Source: Hymenoscyphus infarciens (Eukaryota; Ascomycota; Leotiomycetes; Helotiales; Helotiaceae). From it: a stretch of DNA of 25,498 nucleotides. The notes below the pieces were generated by a model that ran no database searches, was not told where the DNA came from, and saw nothing but the letters and a program-made list of their open reading frames with translations. Made by a program: the position numbers and the translations under genes. Position 1 is the first letter of the stretch. Every line of letters starts with the position of its first letter. The DNA is taken from the NCBI GenBank assembly GCA_001414345.1, contig LLCB01000529.1, forward strand, positions 1-25,498. The letters are read 5' to 3'. Shown piece by piece: positions 1 to 9,892 of the stretch.

Positions 1-1134
1 ATAGAGACTATATTTCTAAGTATTTTAAGATAATTATACTCTTTATTTAATAGAAACTAAATAGTCTTTAGTAAAGATAGACTAAATAGTTTCTATTAAA
101 TAGAGACTATATTTCTAAGTATTTTAATATAATTATACTCTTTATTTAATAGAAACTAAATAGTTTTTATTAAATAGAGACTATATATTTAAGAAATCTA
201 GTATTATTAAAGTTTTTATTAGATAAAGACTAAATAGTCTTTATTAAGTAGAAACTATATTTCTATAAACTTTAGTATTATTATAGTCTTTATTTAATAA
301 AGACTAAATAGTCTCTATTAAATAGAAACTATATTTCTAAGAGAATTAGTATTCTTATAGTCTTTATTTAATAAAGACTAAATAGTATTTATTAAATAGA
401 AACTATATTTCTTTAGTATTATTATAGTCTTTATTTAATAAAGACTAAATAGTCTCTATTAAATAGAAACTATATTTCTAAGAGAATTAGTATTCTTATA
501 GTCTTTATTTAATAAAGACTAAATAGTATTTATTAAATAGAAACTATATTTCTTTAGTATTATTATAGTCTTTATTTAATAAAGACTAAATAGTCTCTAT
601 TAAATAGAAACTATATTTCTAAGAGAATTAGTATTCTTATAGTCTTTATTTAATAAAGACTAAATAGTATTTATTAAATAGAAACTATATTTCTTTAGTA
701 TTATTATAGTCTTTACTTAATAAAGACTAAATAGTCTTTATTAAATAGAAACTATATTTCTAAGAGAATTAGTATTCTTATAGTTTTTATTTAATAAAGA
801 CTAAATAGTATCTATTAAATAGAAACTATATTTCTTTAGTATTATTATAGTCTTTACTTAATAAAGACTAAATAGTCTCTATTAAATAGAAACTATATTT
901 TTATAAGAATTAGTATTCTTATAATCTTTATTTAATAAAGACTAAATAGTCTTTATTAAATAAAGACTAAATAGTATCTATTAAATAGAAACTATATTTC
1001 TTTAGTATTCTTATAGTCTTTATTTAATAAAGACTAAATAGTATTTATTAAATAGAAACTATATTTTTTTAGTATTATTATAGTTTTTATTAAATAAAGA
1101 CTAAATAGTCTCTATTAAATAAAGACTATCTAAT
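1..1134. repeat. AT-rich palindromic satellite, 141-bp dimeric period
   Basis: This is a tandem array of short near-palindromes built on a TATTAAATA or TATTTAATA centre flanked by AGTCT and AGACT. Phased copies of the arm TAGTCTTT start near 284, 425, 566, 707 and 848, exactly 141 bp apart. A second, slightly different copy lies about 74 bp after each (for example 358), so the period is a 74+67 bp dimer. Every C I can see in 1-1134 is followed by T: there is no CpA, CpC or CpG. That fits exhaustive C-to-T mutation of a repeat. No coding potential is visible, and the array runs off the left edge of the window. Confidence 0.9.
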
Positions 1135-2056
1135 ACGCTAATCTTTAGTCTAGAGACCTATCTAGGGTTAGATCTTAGTATTCTACGCGTCTCTTAAATA
1201 GCTTATCCTCGGTTAACTCTACATGCGTAAGGTGAGTCAACCAAGCCCAAACTACACACACACCCCTCTACACATAGACCTACAGTTCAACATACTACTT
1301 TCTACAACGTATCTCACGACTCTGAATCGGAATCCTCGTCACCCAATTTGAAGATCAAATCACGAAGACAGAATGCTATACAGCCGACTTTCAGGTGAAA
1401 TACTATAGAATTTGAGAACAATGTGCCAAACATCACTCTTGGGATCGTGTACCTAGCATATATAGTGGTTGAAAATTTGACCTAACTCGATCTCGATCAT
1501 ATGCCAGCTATACAATTGTTCTTAAGTTCTACAAAAGCAGTCTATAGTTACATCCCGTCTCGCGATAGCTCCTTAAAGGGAGACTTGGCCGTGGGGTTGC
1601 AAAGCTGAAATATTTAATACGACGGCTAACAATATATTAGAAGCTGATTGGCTACACCCTACAGGGAGAATTTGAGGCTTACGCCAACAACTTAGACTAA
1701 CAACTCAGACGAGCATCTTTTTTCTCTAAAAATAGCAACGATAATAGATAGCACATATACTTCCTGCTTATAAATCCCCTCTATTCTGGTTACACGCCAT
1801 ACTTCTATGCCTCGAGTGCAGCCCAGGGCGGTTCACCGAGTAGACCGATTGCCTGAAACAAGGTTGACTCCCACATTTGTGTTCCCAAAGCAATATCGAG
1901 CATTCGGTCATCTCTGAAGCGAGCATCTTGCAGTAATTTAATGCCACCCTCCTTTTCCGAGAATAATATCACGGCTGTGGACGCAAGACAAGACCTTCTA
2001 TAGAAACGATAACCACGCTGGCGCATTGATCACCTAGAAGCACAAAGACATTCACC
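1135..2056. other. Intergenic stretch, no gene seen
   Basis: Base composition becomes mixed again right after the satellite. Only short open frames without recognisable protein features are present, including a 73-codon frame on the minus strand near 1805-2026 that I regard as chance. A small CA-rich run lies near 1255. No RNA gene or promoter motif could be supported. Confidence 0.5.
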
Positions 2057-2790
2057 ATGGCGGACCAAGACTGCTCCGCATCGGGCTAAACCTGACCATC
2101 ATTGCCTCCTGGCTCTCTAATCTATTTCTCCGAGAAGTCTTCAACTTAATACAAATCTCAACATGGACACTCCTAGGTACTCGCCAACTTGATTGCACTA
2201 TGTAGTACGGCACGAAATCCGGACGCAGACCTTTATGCCGTCGGAGGTTGCGTTATGTTCTATCTCGTCATATAGTTCATGCCGGCTGCAAGTCTCCCAA
2301 AGGGCAAGTGGATGGGCGGATTGGATCTTCCATCTGCATTGCTGTTCTTCTTGAGCATTGCGTTCAAACCACGTAAGCAGCGAGCTCCTTTGTTCATCAT
2401 CTTCGCTGCTCCTTCATTTTGGTTTTGAGCACTCCCCAACGGGTGTTTAATCAACTTCGGCTCCTATTGTTTGTTGTAGAGGGGGTACTAAACTGTTGTA
2501 TTGTGGGCTTGGTATTGGATCAAGGGTGGTGTTTATTTCTGGAAACCCTCGCCGTGCGGCAAAGAGTATGCTTTCCTCCTCGCTCGGGTCAATCTCGTTG
2601 GGGGGTTTCGAATCTTTATGATCATCATATGGGTGGCTCTATCCGTATGGTCTATTCTAAACTTGTATGTTTTCTTCCGGTACTTTGGCTCTAAGTTCAC
2701 ACTCCGCACATCATGGTATCAAAGATGAGAGCGCCTAAAAAGCCGAGGACGACCCTACGATCATGGAAGAGGAGCTCCGACAACTATATC
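2057..2790 (+). pseudogene. Decayed multi-span membrane protein gene
   Basis: An ATG in good context (CACCATGG, 2057) starts MADQDC and meets a stop four codons later. The +2 frame from about 2074 reads LRIGLNLTIIASWLSNLFLR, a hydrophobic segment, then stops near 2204. From about 2478 to 2728 another open frame carries KPSPCGKEYAFLLARVNL followed by a long hydrophobic helix (WVALSVWSILNLYVFFRYFG). The parts look like pieces of one fungal integral membrane protein separated by frameshifts and stops. The similarity to a recurrent uncharacterised fungal family is from memory only. The trace ends at a donor-like CAG/GTAAGT at about 2788, exactly where the heavily mutated AT-rich block begins, so a 3' part may have been destroyed there. 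Confidence 0.5.
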
Positions 2791-3158
2791 AGGTAAGTTA
2801 CTTATTCTTAGCTTTTAAATTATATCTAAACTTATCTTTAAAATAATATCTAACTAAATTATATTAAGAGATATATTTTACTTTTATAAAAAAGTTTAAG
2901 TAAGTTTAATATTAATTTAGAGGTCTAATCTATTTAGTCTAAAAAGTATATATAAGTAGCTATCTAACTTAACTTAATTCTATATTTTAATATCTTATTT
3001 ATATTAGATTAATATATCTAGCTTTTACTTATCTTTTCTAAATATAAAGTAGATTTAAAAGTTAAAGTCTATTAAAAACTCTATCTATTATACTTATTTT
3101 ATTATAAGTAGCTTAGTTATTATAAAATATTCTAATAATTAATAATCTTAATAGATAT
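2791..3158. other. RIP-like AT-rich DNA, unidentified
   Basis: Composition changes abruptly to AT-rich sequence with C almost always followed by T. No open frame survives. It may be the mutated 3' part of the preceding pseudogene or part of an older element. I see nothing else in it. Confidence 0.6.
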
Positions 3159-3540
3159 TATAATAGCACGAAATATATACTATAACAGAAGAGATATATA
3201 GAAGTACGTTTAATAGAATAATATATATAGATACTAAGCTCTAATATAGAAGAAAAGAATAAACTATCTCTCTTCTATACTAAATAGAAGTATCTATATA
3301 TAAGAGAGTAGATAATTTAAAGGTTTAATAATAAGAATAACCGAGACCTTCTTAATATAGATAATCTTAAAATAATAATAGCTAAAAGCTAAATATATAA
3401 TATTTAAATCTTAATACCTTCTATATATAAATATTAGATATTACTATCTTTAGTACCTAGGTATTAGTTATATATACTCTTAGTATATAAGTATTAGTAA
3501 TATTAGTATCTTAGTTTACCTAGAATAGCTAGCTAATATA
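3159..3540 (-). repeat. Left LTR of element B
   Basis: It begins TATAATAGCACGAAATATAT, matching the start of the LTRs at 4698, 5327, 6684 and 9330, and keeps the TACTAAGCTCTAATATAGAA block found in all copies. The middle is heavily mutated and slightly longer than in other copies. Its right end is placed by alignment with the 6684-7047 copy and the pyrimidine run that follows both. Confidence 0.6.
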
Positions 3541-4697
3541 TATCTCTCTCTTAAAAAAGACTTATTCTAAGTCTTTAGCTAGTAATTAGTATAGTATTAG
3601 AATATTTATAGAATTATTTATAAGTTTATTATTAAGAATATAACTTATCTTCTATTATTTATCTATATAGCCTTTTAGAGTTAGTATAGTATTAGTATAT
3701 AGTAGTATTATTATTTACTACTAAAGTTAGCTTTATTTACTATTATCTATTATATAATAATAGCTATAAATAGAAAAGAGGTTATTTATTAGCTTATTAG
3801 ATCTATTAAAAAGTTATTATATTCTTACTATTATTATATATTATAATAGTAATTATTAAGTAATAAATAATAATTATATAGTAGTAGCTATTATTATTTA
3901 TAGTATATTAATAGATAACTCTTTTCTAATTTTAACTTCTCTTTCTCTTTCTTTTCTATTCAAATAATATAAATAATAAGAATATCTATTAATCTATATC
4001 TTCTTATACTAATTTTTATACTTTTAGAATATATATATAACTATAACTATAACTATAATATAAGTCTTATACTTTAATTTAGACTTGATTTAATATACTA
4101 ATTAGTTATATATAATAAAATACCTCTTTTAACTCTTACTAGTACTCTTCTAACTATCTCTTAGATCTATTATATTCAGTATCTTTAGATAAAAGCTTAA
4201 GATAAGAACGTTATTTATACCTTTCTAAAGACTACTTCTAAGAAGCATAGCTACTATATTAGGTAGAATACTATATATATTCTAGTAAGTTTTATTCTTA
4301 AAAGTATACTAAATCTATTCTAACTTAAGTAGTTATCTTAGTTTATTAAGAAGGAGTTTACTATTTTATAGTAAATAGAGAAGAAGAGAGAGATTAAGAA
4401 AGCTATTAAAGCTATTATTTAGTTACTAGTTATAATAAGTATAGCGGCTTCTAAGACTAGAGTAGAGATATAGTTTACTCTCTTAAAAGAGACTTAGGTA
4501 CTTTATACTAAGGTAGCTATAAGTAATCTCTTTTATAGTTAGAGAGGTGTTAGTTATAGTTTAGACTAATATTTTAATAGTTCTTATATAGTATTATAGC
4601 TAGTAGAACCTCTGTTTAAACCTAGGTTTAAGACCTTTTTAAAGTCTACTTAAAGAGTTTATAAGCGTCTTCTACTAAGTCTATTATAGATAGCTAC

Positions 4698-5058
4698 TAT
4701 AATAGTACGAAATATATACTATAAAAGAAGAGGCATATGAGAGTACGTTCGAGACTAAATAACGTATGTAAATACTAGGCTCTAATATAGAAGAAAAGGC
4801 TAAACTAGCCTTTTCTGACTCTAGGAGAGTAGGCTACTATATATAAGAGGTTTAGACGATATAAAGAGGTACGAAACCGAACAACGACATACGTCGGCTA
4901 ATATAAAAGCCCGAACTCTACGAAGTACGTCCGAAAGTCCGGACGGACGTACGGACGTACGTAACCTTTCTAAATTAGATAATATAAAACAATAACTACC
5001 GAAACCTTATATATATAGCATATGCTATATCGGCTATATAGAACGGTATACCGTCATA
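4698..5058 (-). repeat. Solo LTR nested in element B
   Basis: This 361-bp copy of the LTR family is flanked on both sides by the same 5 bp, GCTAC (4693-4697 and 5059-5063). No internal region accompanies it, so it is a solo LTR left by recombination between two LTRs. It keeps more C and G than its surroundings: several CGTACG and GGACGGACG stretches survive. That suggests it arrived after the host element had already been mutated. The orientation is the same as in the other copies. Confidence 0.8.
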
Positions 5059-5326
5059 GCTACTAAGATAAGAAGTACCTTTATAAGAAGAATAGAGAGA
5101 ATAAGCTAATTTAGGCTCTTTATAGACTTAAGAAAGAGAAAGAGAAAGAGAGAGAAGAGAGTAGAGTTACTAGAGAGACTATAGCTTAGAGAAGAGGTAT
5201 TAATAAGTCTTATTCTAGTAGTAACCTAGTCTTAGTTCTTTACTATATTAACTTTAACTATTCTTACTAGTTAGTGTTTTATCTTAGGTTTATATTATAA
5301 GTTTCTTATTAAGAGTAACTAGTATT

Positions 5327-5702
5327 TATAATAGTACGAAATATATACTACTATAGAAGAGATATATAGAAGTACGTTCGATAGAATAATATACGTAGAT
5401 ACTAGGCTCTAATATAGAAGAAAAGGCTAAACTAGCCTTTTTTAACTCTAGAAGAGTAGGCTACTATATATAAGAGGTTTTAGACGATATAAAAAGAGAT
5501 ACGAAACTAAATAATATAACGTCGGCTAATATAAAAGCTCGAACTCTACGAAGTCTATCTGAAAGTCTAGATAGACGTAACCTTTCTAAATTAGATAATA
5601 TAAAACAATAACTACCGAAAGCTAAATATATAGCTGAAAGCTAAATATACTATAGCTGAACCTTATATATAGTAGATACTCTTAGCTATCTAGAATAGCT
5701 TA
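5327..5702 (-). repeat. Right LTR of element B
   Basis: It starts TATAATAGTACGAAATATAT and carries the conserved block near 5398-5480, including the AAGGCTAAACTAGCCTT hairpin. The last 60 bp are rearranged, with GAAAGCTAAATATA nearly duplicated, so the end at 5702 is inferred from the GATAG flank and is uncertain by several bases. Confidence 0.6.
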
Positions 5703-5707
5703 GATAG

Positions 5708-6300
5708 TAGGCTATTATAGACTTTTAGTCTATTATATACTAAAAGTAGATAGTTTTTAGTCTATTATAGACTAAAAGTATATAAGTAATTAATTAATTA
5801 ATTAAAAAGAAGAAGTTATAGAAGATCTTTAGTCTATTATATACTAAAAGTAGATAGTTTTTAGTCTATTATAGACTAATAGTATATAAGTAATTAATTA
5901 ATTAATAAAAAGAAATAAGTTATAAAAGACTTTTAGTCTATTATAGACTAAAAGTATATAAGTAATTAGTTAATTAATTAGAAAGTATAAGTTATAAAAG
6001 ATATTTAGTCTATTATATACTAAAAGTATATAAGTAATTAATTAATTAATTAAAATATATAAGTTATAGAAGACTTTAAGTCTATTATATACTAAAAGTA
6101 GAGAGTTTTAGTCTATTATCTTCTAAAAGTATATAACCTTTATTCTATTATATATTATATATTTATTAAACTTATATATATAAAAGACTATAGTTTATTA
6201 ATAACCTTTAGTCTATTATCTACTAAATATAAGTAACTTTTAGTCTAGTTTCTACTAAAAAGTATATAACTTTTAGTCTATTATCTACTAAAATATTTCT
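5708..6300. repeat. AT-rich palindromic satellite, 72/104-bp period
   Basis: Repeated near-palindromes of the form TTTTAGTCTATTATAGACTA are separated by runs of TTAATTAATTAA. Copies of TAGTCTATT start near 5726, 5758, 5830, 5862, 5934, 6006 and 6078, giving first a 104-bp unit with two palindromes and then 72-bp units with one. The array decays after about 6120. No coding potential. It differs in sequence from the arrays at both window ends but has the same design: an AT-rich unit whose centre can fold back on itself. Confidence 0.8.
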
Positions 6301-6496
6301 CGTCTATTATAAACGAAAACTATATTTATAGACATATATCTAGCTAATTATTATATAAGACTTTTTATTCTTTCTAGTCACGTTTCTAGGCTACTTTTTA
6401 TATTATTAAAGGCTAGTTCTATACGTGATACCTGCGGGCTAATAAAGGCTAAAAGATAACGTAGTTATACTAACGTTAGACGAGTTATAGAGCTCT

Positions 6497-6535
6497 TAGA
6501 AGAGCTAGTTATAACGTTATAACCTAGCTCTTCTA
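6497..6535. repeat. 39-bp near-perfect palindrome
   Basis: The arms TAGAAGAGCTAG and CTAGCTCTTCTA surround a TTATAACGTTATAA centre, with one extra base in the right half. It touches the left end of the small C-run element. It could be a DNA hairpin or the relic of another inverted-repeat element. Confidence 0.55.
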
Positions 6536-6630
6536 CTATCCCCCCCTCTAAATAAAATATAAGCGCACGGCCGCTGTGCTATACTAAATGTCTATGCACT
6601 CTATATTTTATTCAGGGGGGGGGGATAGTA
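6534..6630. mobile_element. Small MITE with C-run/G-run inverted ends
   Basis: The terminal inverted repeats are about 28 bp. The left end is TACTATCCCCCCC followed by TCTAAATAAAATATA; the right end is the mirror image with a G run and GATAGTA. Reading the outer TA at each end as a target duplication gives a 93-bp insert, the pattern of Tc1/mariner-type MITEs. The centre (CACGGCCGCTGTGC) is much richer in G and C than the surrounding DNA, so the element has escaped the mutation seen around it, perhaps because it is too short for RIP or is recent. No coding capacity. Confidence 0.65.
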
Positions 6631-6683
6631 AGACTCGGGTTCGGTTAAATCGGCATGCCTGTGGTAGGTTACCGAGTAGTTTT

Positions 6684-7047
6684 TGTAATAGCACGAAATA
6701 TATATAACTATAGTAGAGGCATATAGGAGTGTGTATAGCAGAATGACGTATGTAGATACTAGGCTCTAATACGGAAGAAAAGGCTAAACTAGCCTTTTCT
6801 AACTCTAGAAGAGTAGGCTGCTATATATAAGAGGTTTAGACAATAAAAAGGGGTATAAAACTGAACAACGACATACGTCGGCTAATATAAAAGCCTAAAC
6901 CCTACGAAGTACGTCTGAAAGTCTAGATAGATGTATAGACGTATATAACCTTTCTAAATTAGATAATATAAAATAATAACTACTAAAAGCTAATATATAC
7001 GGTATATACTATGTAATATCGGCTATATAAGATAGTATACTATTACA
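6684..7047 (-). repeat. Left (3') LTR of element A
   Basis: It runs from TGTAATAG to CTATTACA, so the termini are inverted TG...CA ends extended to 8 bp. It contains the AAGGCTAAACTAGCCTT hairpin shared by the family. Most differences from the right LTR are transitions, as expected after RIP. Confidence 0.8.
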
Positions 7048-7353
7048 TCCCTCTCTCTTAAAAAAGACTTATCCTAAGTCTTCTCTTTCTTATTATTTAG
7101 GGTTAAATCAGGATAGTATAAGTGTTATATTTATTATATTATTATAAGCTGGTTAGGGTCTAAATTATAGCTAACCCGGGTTCGAAGATGCTTTATTTAT
7201 TAAAATATTATAAGCGAGATGTTGAAATGTCGGTACTAAATCGAATTCGTAGATGCTTATAAAATAGAGACTTCGTTTCTAATCCTTTAATATTAAAGTA
7301 AGTATTCGCGTCTACTAAAAGAGTATAGTCTAATCTATCTAGTAGGTTGGAGA

Positions 7354-7404
7354 AAGTTTAAAGTTTAAAAAGTTTAAAAGTTTAAAAAGTTTAAAAGTTT
7401 AAAA
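7354..7404. repeat. Short AAGTTTAAA tandem run
   Basis: About five successive copies of a 9-10 bp unit (AGTTTAAAA) lie inside element A. It is a simple slippage-type repeat with no sign of function. Confidence 0.8.
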
Positions 7405-7453
7405 TAAAGTCGAAGTTAAATTTAGTATAGAGTTAGAAGTCGTTCGGTTAAGA

Positions 7454-7646
7454 GGTAGTAATAACTTAGTTAAGAGCTTACTTCGAGAGCGTACTAATTC
7501 GTATCTGATTCGAAGAATGAAAAAAGAGTATAAGTTTATCTAAACTAAGGTTAGCGGGGACTTAGAGTAAAGTCGGAAATGTTATAGGTAGTAATAACTT
7601 AGCTAAGAGCTTACTTCGAGAGCGTACTAATTTATATCTGAGTTGA
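7454..7646. repeat. 60-bp direct repeat pair in element A
   Basis: A block beginning GGTAGTAATAACTTAG and ending near TATCTGA occurs at 7454-7513 and again at 7587-7646, with only a few changes. A third, weaker copy (TAACTTAGCTAAGAGCTCAC) lies at about 8521. It is internal duplication in the non-gag part of the retroelement. Confidence 0.7.
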
Positions 7647-7730
7647 ATTTAGATAAAAAGAACTTCTAGCTTAGCTAGAAGTGAAAGAAAGTAATAAAAG
7701 TAAGAAAGACTCCTTACCGGAGTTAGTGGG

Positions 7731-8045
7731 GTTTTAGCTAGTTAAAGGACTTAATACCGAATTTGAAATTGTTATTTGAAGTTTGAGATAATAATAAGAG
7801 TAGTTTTAGCTAGTTAAAGGCGAAGTTATTACTAAAGTTGTCTTACTATCTAAAGTTTAAGATAATAAAAGGAGGAGTTTTAGCTAGTTAAAAGCGAAGT
7901 TATAGCTAAGTTATTAAATTATCTAAGTAAACGGGGATAATAAAAGGGGGAGTTTTAGCTAGTTAAAATAAAAGAGTTGTTACTAAATTTAAAAATGCTA
8001 TTTAAGGTTTAAGATAATAAAAGGGGTATAGTTTTAGGTATAACA
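7731..8045. repeat. About 74-bp tandem repeat inside element A
   Basis: The phrase GTTTTAGCTAGTTAAA recurs at 7731, 7803, 7877 and 7952, 72-75 bp apart, with a degenerate fifth copy at 8031. Each is preceded by a purine-rich AAAAGGGG-like stretch and followed by a CGAAGTTAT-like stretch in the middle copies. This occupies the place where pol would lie in a full minus-strand element. No open frame spans it. Confidence 0.75.
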
Positions 8046-8194
8046 TTTATTAGTACTATTGTAGGAACTGTGTTACTTAGGCCTATAGGCTGCCTTATTC
8101 TCTTCAAGGTATTTAAGGACTTAAATCATCTTCTGATTTCGAAGAAAGAGTCGCTGTTAGATTGTAGGGAGTTTAGAGCTAAGTCGGACAAGGA

Positions 8195-8510
8195 GGGGTA
8201 TTCTGAACTATAGTACTGATATCTTATAACTCAGCGTTTCGGCGTATCTCCTTATCTATAGCTAAAAGATCGTTCACTATTTTAGTAAAGTTGTAATTCT
8301 AGCGTCTCTTAAGAGTAGCAGACGCGTTTTAGAGCTGAGGTGTAATCTTGTCTTTGTCCTATATATGAAAGGACCTTTCCGATTCTGGTATCTCCTGAGT
8401 ATGGCTGTACTCGAAAAGTAACCTTTTGAAATCGGTAAAAGTTTCTTTAGCGTATTCTTCTCCTAATTCCACTTCTATCTCTTTTAGATGATGTTTGGTT
8501 GGTATTATTG
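8195..8510 (-). pseudogene. Gag-like relic of element A
   Basis: On the minus strand one frame reads KEIEVELGEEYAKETFTDF, then KRLLFEYSHTQEIPESERSF, and later NYNFTKIVNDLLAIDKEIRR, interrupted by four stops. The helical, charged style and the (D/E)F..LK-like pattern resemble the retrotransposon gag domain; this assignment is from general family knowledge. Each stop is TAA or TAG at a place where CAA or CAG would restore a codon, the signature of CpA-to-TpA change. The upstream minus-strand sequence (8510-9300) is probably the rest of gag but is too damaged to read. Confidence 0.55.
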
Positions 8511-9329
8511 AAGACAGCGATAACTTAGCTAAGAGCTCACTTCTTTGGTCCTAATAGAAAGCGTATTTCGACTGATTCGTATCCGATTCGAGGGTTAGGA
8601 AGTAGTAGGAAGGCATTAGGGGCAGCAATGTCCCTTAAGTAAAAGAGGTCTAAATTAGGGCTTAAAAGCAAAGAAGGGTTAAATAAGGGTCAGATCGGGG
8701 AGGGTTTGGAGGTAAGATTTTTAACTTCTAAGTTCGCTTGTAATTTTGTCCTCTATCTCTCTAACTAATCGTTTTGTCCTTTGTATACTGCTATCTCGTC
8801 TATATATCGTCCACATTTAAGAAGTCTCGCTTATCGTTTCGTCAGGATCTTCTAGGTCTTGGTATGCAGGGGTGATTCAGAAAGGGTTCAGAGGGTCTTT
8901 CAAAAAGAGGAGTAGCCCTGGAAGGTTGTTCAACGCCATTCAGCGGAACTGTCGACATGATGTCGAATGGGGGGGGGGGGGTAAGAGCAGATTCAGAAGC
9001 CTTCGCGATGACTTTTAGTGATAGTCAACTTATTCACCGAACCTATATACAGCAGTCCCTGTACAAAGAGGGTTATTAGGATTCTAAACACTCAGCGTAT
9101 TTAAATCCCGTAACATATAAGACACGATTTTTACTAGCTGTTTGAAACCAATACCAAACCCTAATATCACTAGCCGTCCGAGAGATCTCTAGAATCCCGG
9201 CTATTTAAGAAGTCGCCGTAACTAATCCGATTCTAGGCCGAGTCGAATTCGAAACAAAATATATAGCAAACATACTTAAAAGAGATATTATAAATGCCGT
9301 CACCAGCGAAGTCGAGTTTAGCCTTTTTA

Positions 9330-9693
9330 TATAACAGCACGAAATATATACAACTATAGTAGAGGCATATAGGAGTACGTATGACAGAATAACGTATATA
9401 GATACTAGGCTCTGATACGGAAGAAAAGGCTAAACTAGCCTTTTCTAACTCTAGGAGAGTAGGCTGCTATATATAAGAGGTTCGGACGATAAAAAGGGGT
9501 ACGAAACCGAATAACGACATACGTCGGCTAATATAAAAGCCTGAACCCTATGAAGTACGTCTAAAAGTCCGGACGGACGTACGGACGTACGTAACCTTCC
9601 TAAATTAGACAATGCAAAACAACAACTACCGAAAGCTAATATGTACGGCATATGCCACGTAATATCGGCTATACAGGACGGCATGCCGTCACA
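9330..9693 (-). repeat. Right (5') LTR of element A
   Basis: It starts TATAACAG and ends GCCGTCACA, and is the best preserved LTR of the family, with many CG dinucleotides retained. In the plus sense it carries TATAAAAGCC (about 9530), and GGACGGACGTACGGACGTAC lies downstream. Flanked on the right by GTTTT. Confidence 0.8.
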
Positions 9694-9892
9694 GTTTTTC
9701 CTGTAAAGATTAGCTAATCACGTGGCCCTGATATCACATTGTTGATTTAATTGTAAGTATTAAAATGTTATATATAGAAAACTATTGTAGTCATTTAGTA
9801 TATCTATAGCCTCTCGTTACATAACCTTTTTGGTTTCATGAACGACAATGCACATTTTCGACTATCCTATCCTCGCAAATAAGACTAGGGTA

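Larger units (their letters stand above)
3159..5702 (-). mobile_element. LTR retroelement B, RIP-degraded relic
   Basis: Two copies of the same LTR family lie at 3159-3540 and 5327-5702. The left flank is GATAT (3154-3158) and the right flank GATAG (5703-5707), an imperfect 5-bp target duplication. Neither LTR matches its own other flank, which favours reading them as one element. Right after the left LTR comes a pyrimidine run (TCTCTCTCTT, 3543-3552) that would be the polypurine tract of a minus-strand element; the same run follows the left LTR of element A. The internal part (about 1.4 kb once the nested LTR is removed) has no open frame. One stretch (5062-5326) reads on the plus strand as a highly charged K/E/R-rich peptide with stops, of unknown origin. 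Confidence 0.55.
6684..9693 (-). mobile_element. LTR retroelement A, non-autonomous, minus strand
   Basis: Two LTRs of about 364 bp (6684-7047 and 9330-9693) bound a 2.28-kb interior. The 5 bp before the left LTR (6679-6683) and after the right LTR (9694-9698) are both GTTTT, a clean target duplication. A pyrimidine run (TCCCTCTCTCTT, 7048-7059) directly follows the left LTR and reads as a polypurine tract on the minus strand. A gag-like relic on the minus strand (8195-8510) agrees with that direction. The interior is too short for gag plus pol and I see no reverse transcriptase or integrase motif, so the element is either non-autonomous or internally deleted. A primer-binding site could not be recognised with confidence. 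Confidence 0.8.

Noticed and set aside
5708..6300. Possible CRISPR-like array
   Set aside because: The repeats are palindromic AT satellites with repeated, not unique, spacers, and the genome is a fungus.
7150..7190. GGGTTCGAA sequence as a tRNA T-arm
   Set aside because: No acceptor stem, anticodon arm or D-arm could be built around it; it is inside retroelement A.
9451..9684. A 77-codon minus-strand frame inside the right LTR
   Set aside because: It lies entirely within the LTR, with no matching frame in the sibling LTR copies.
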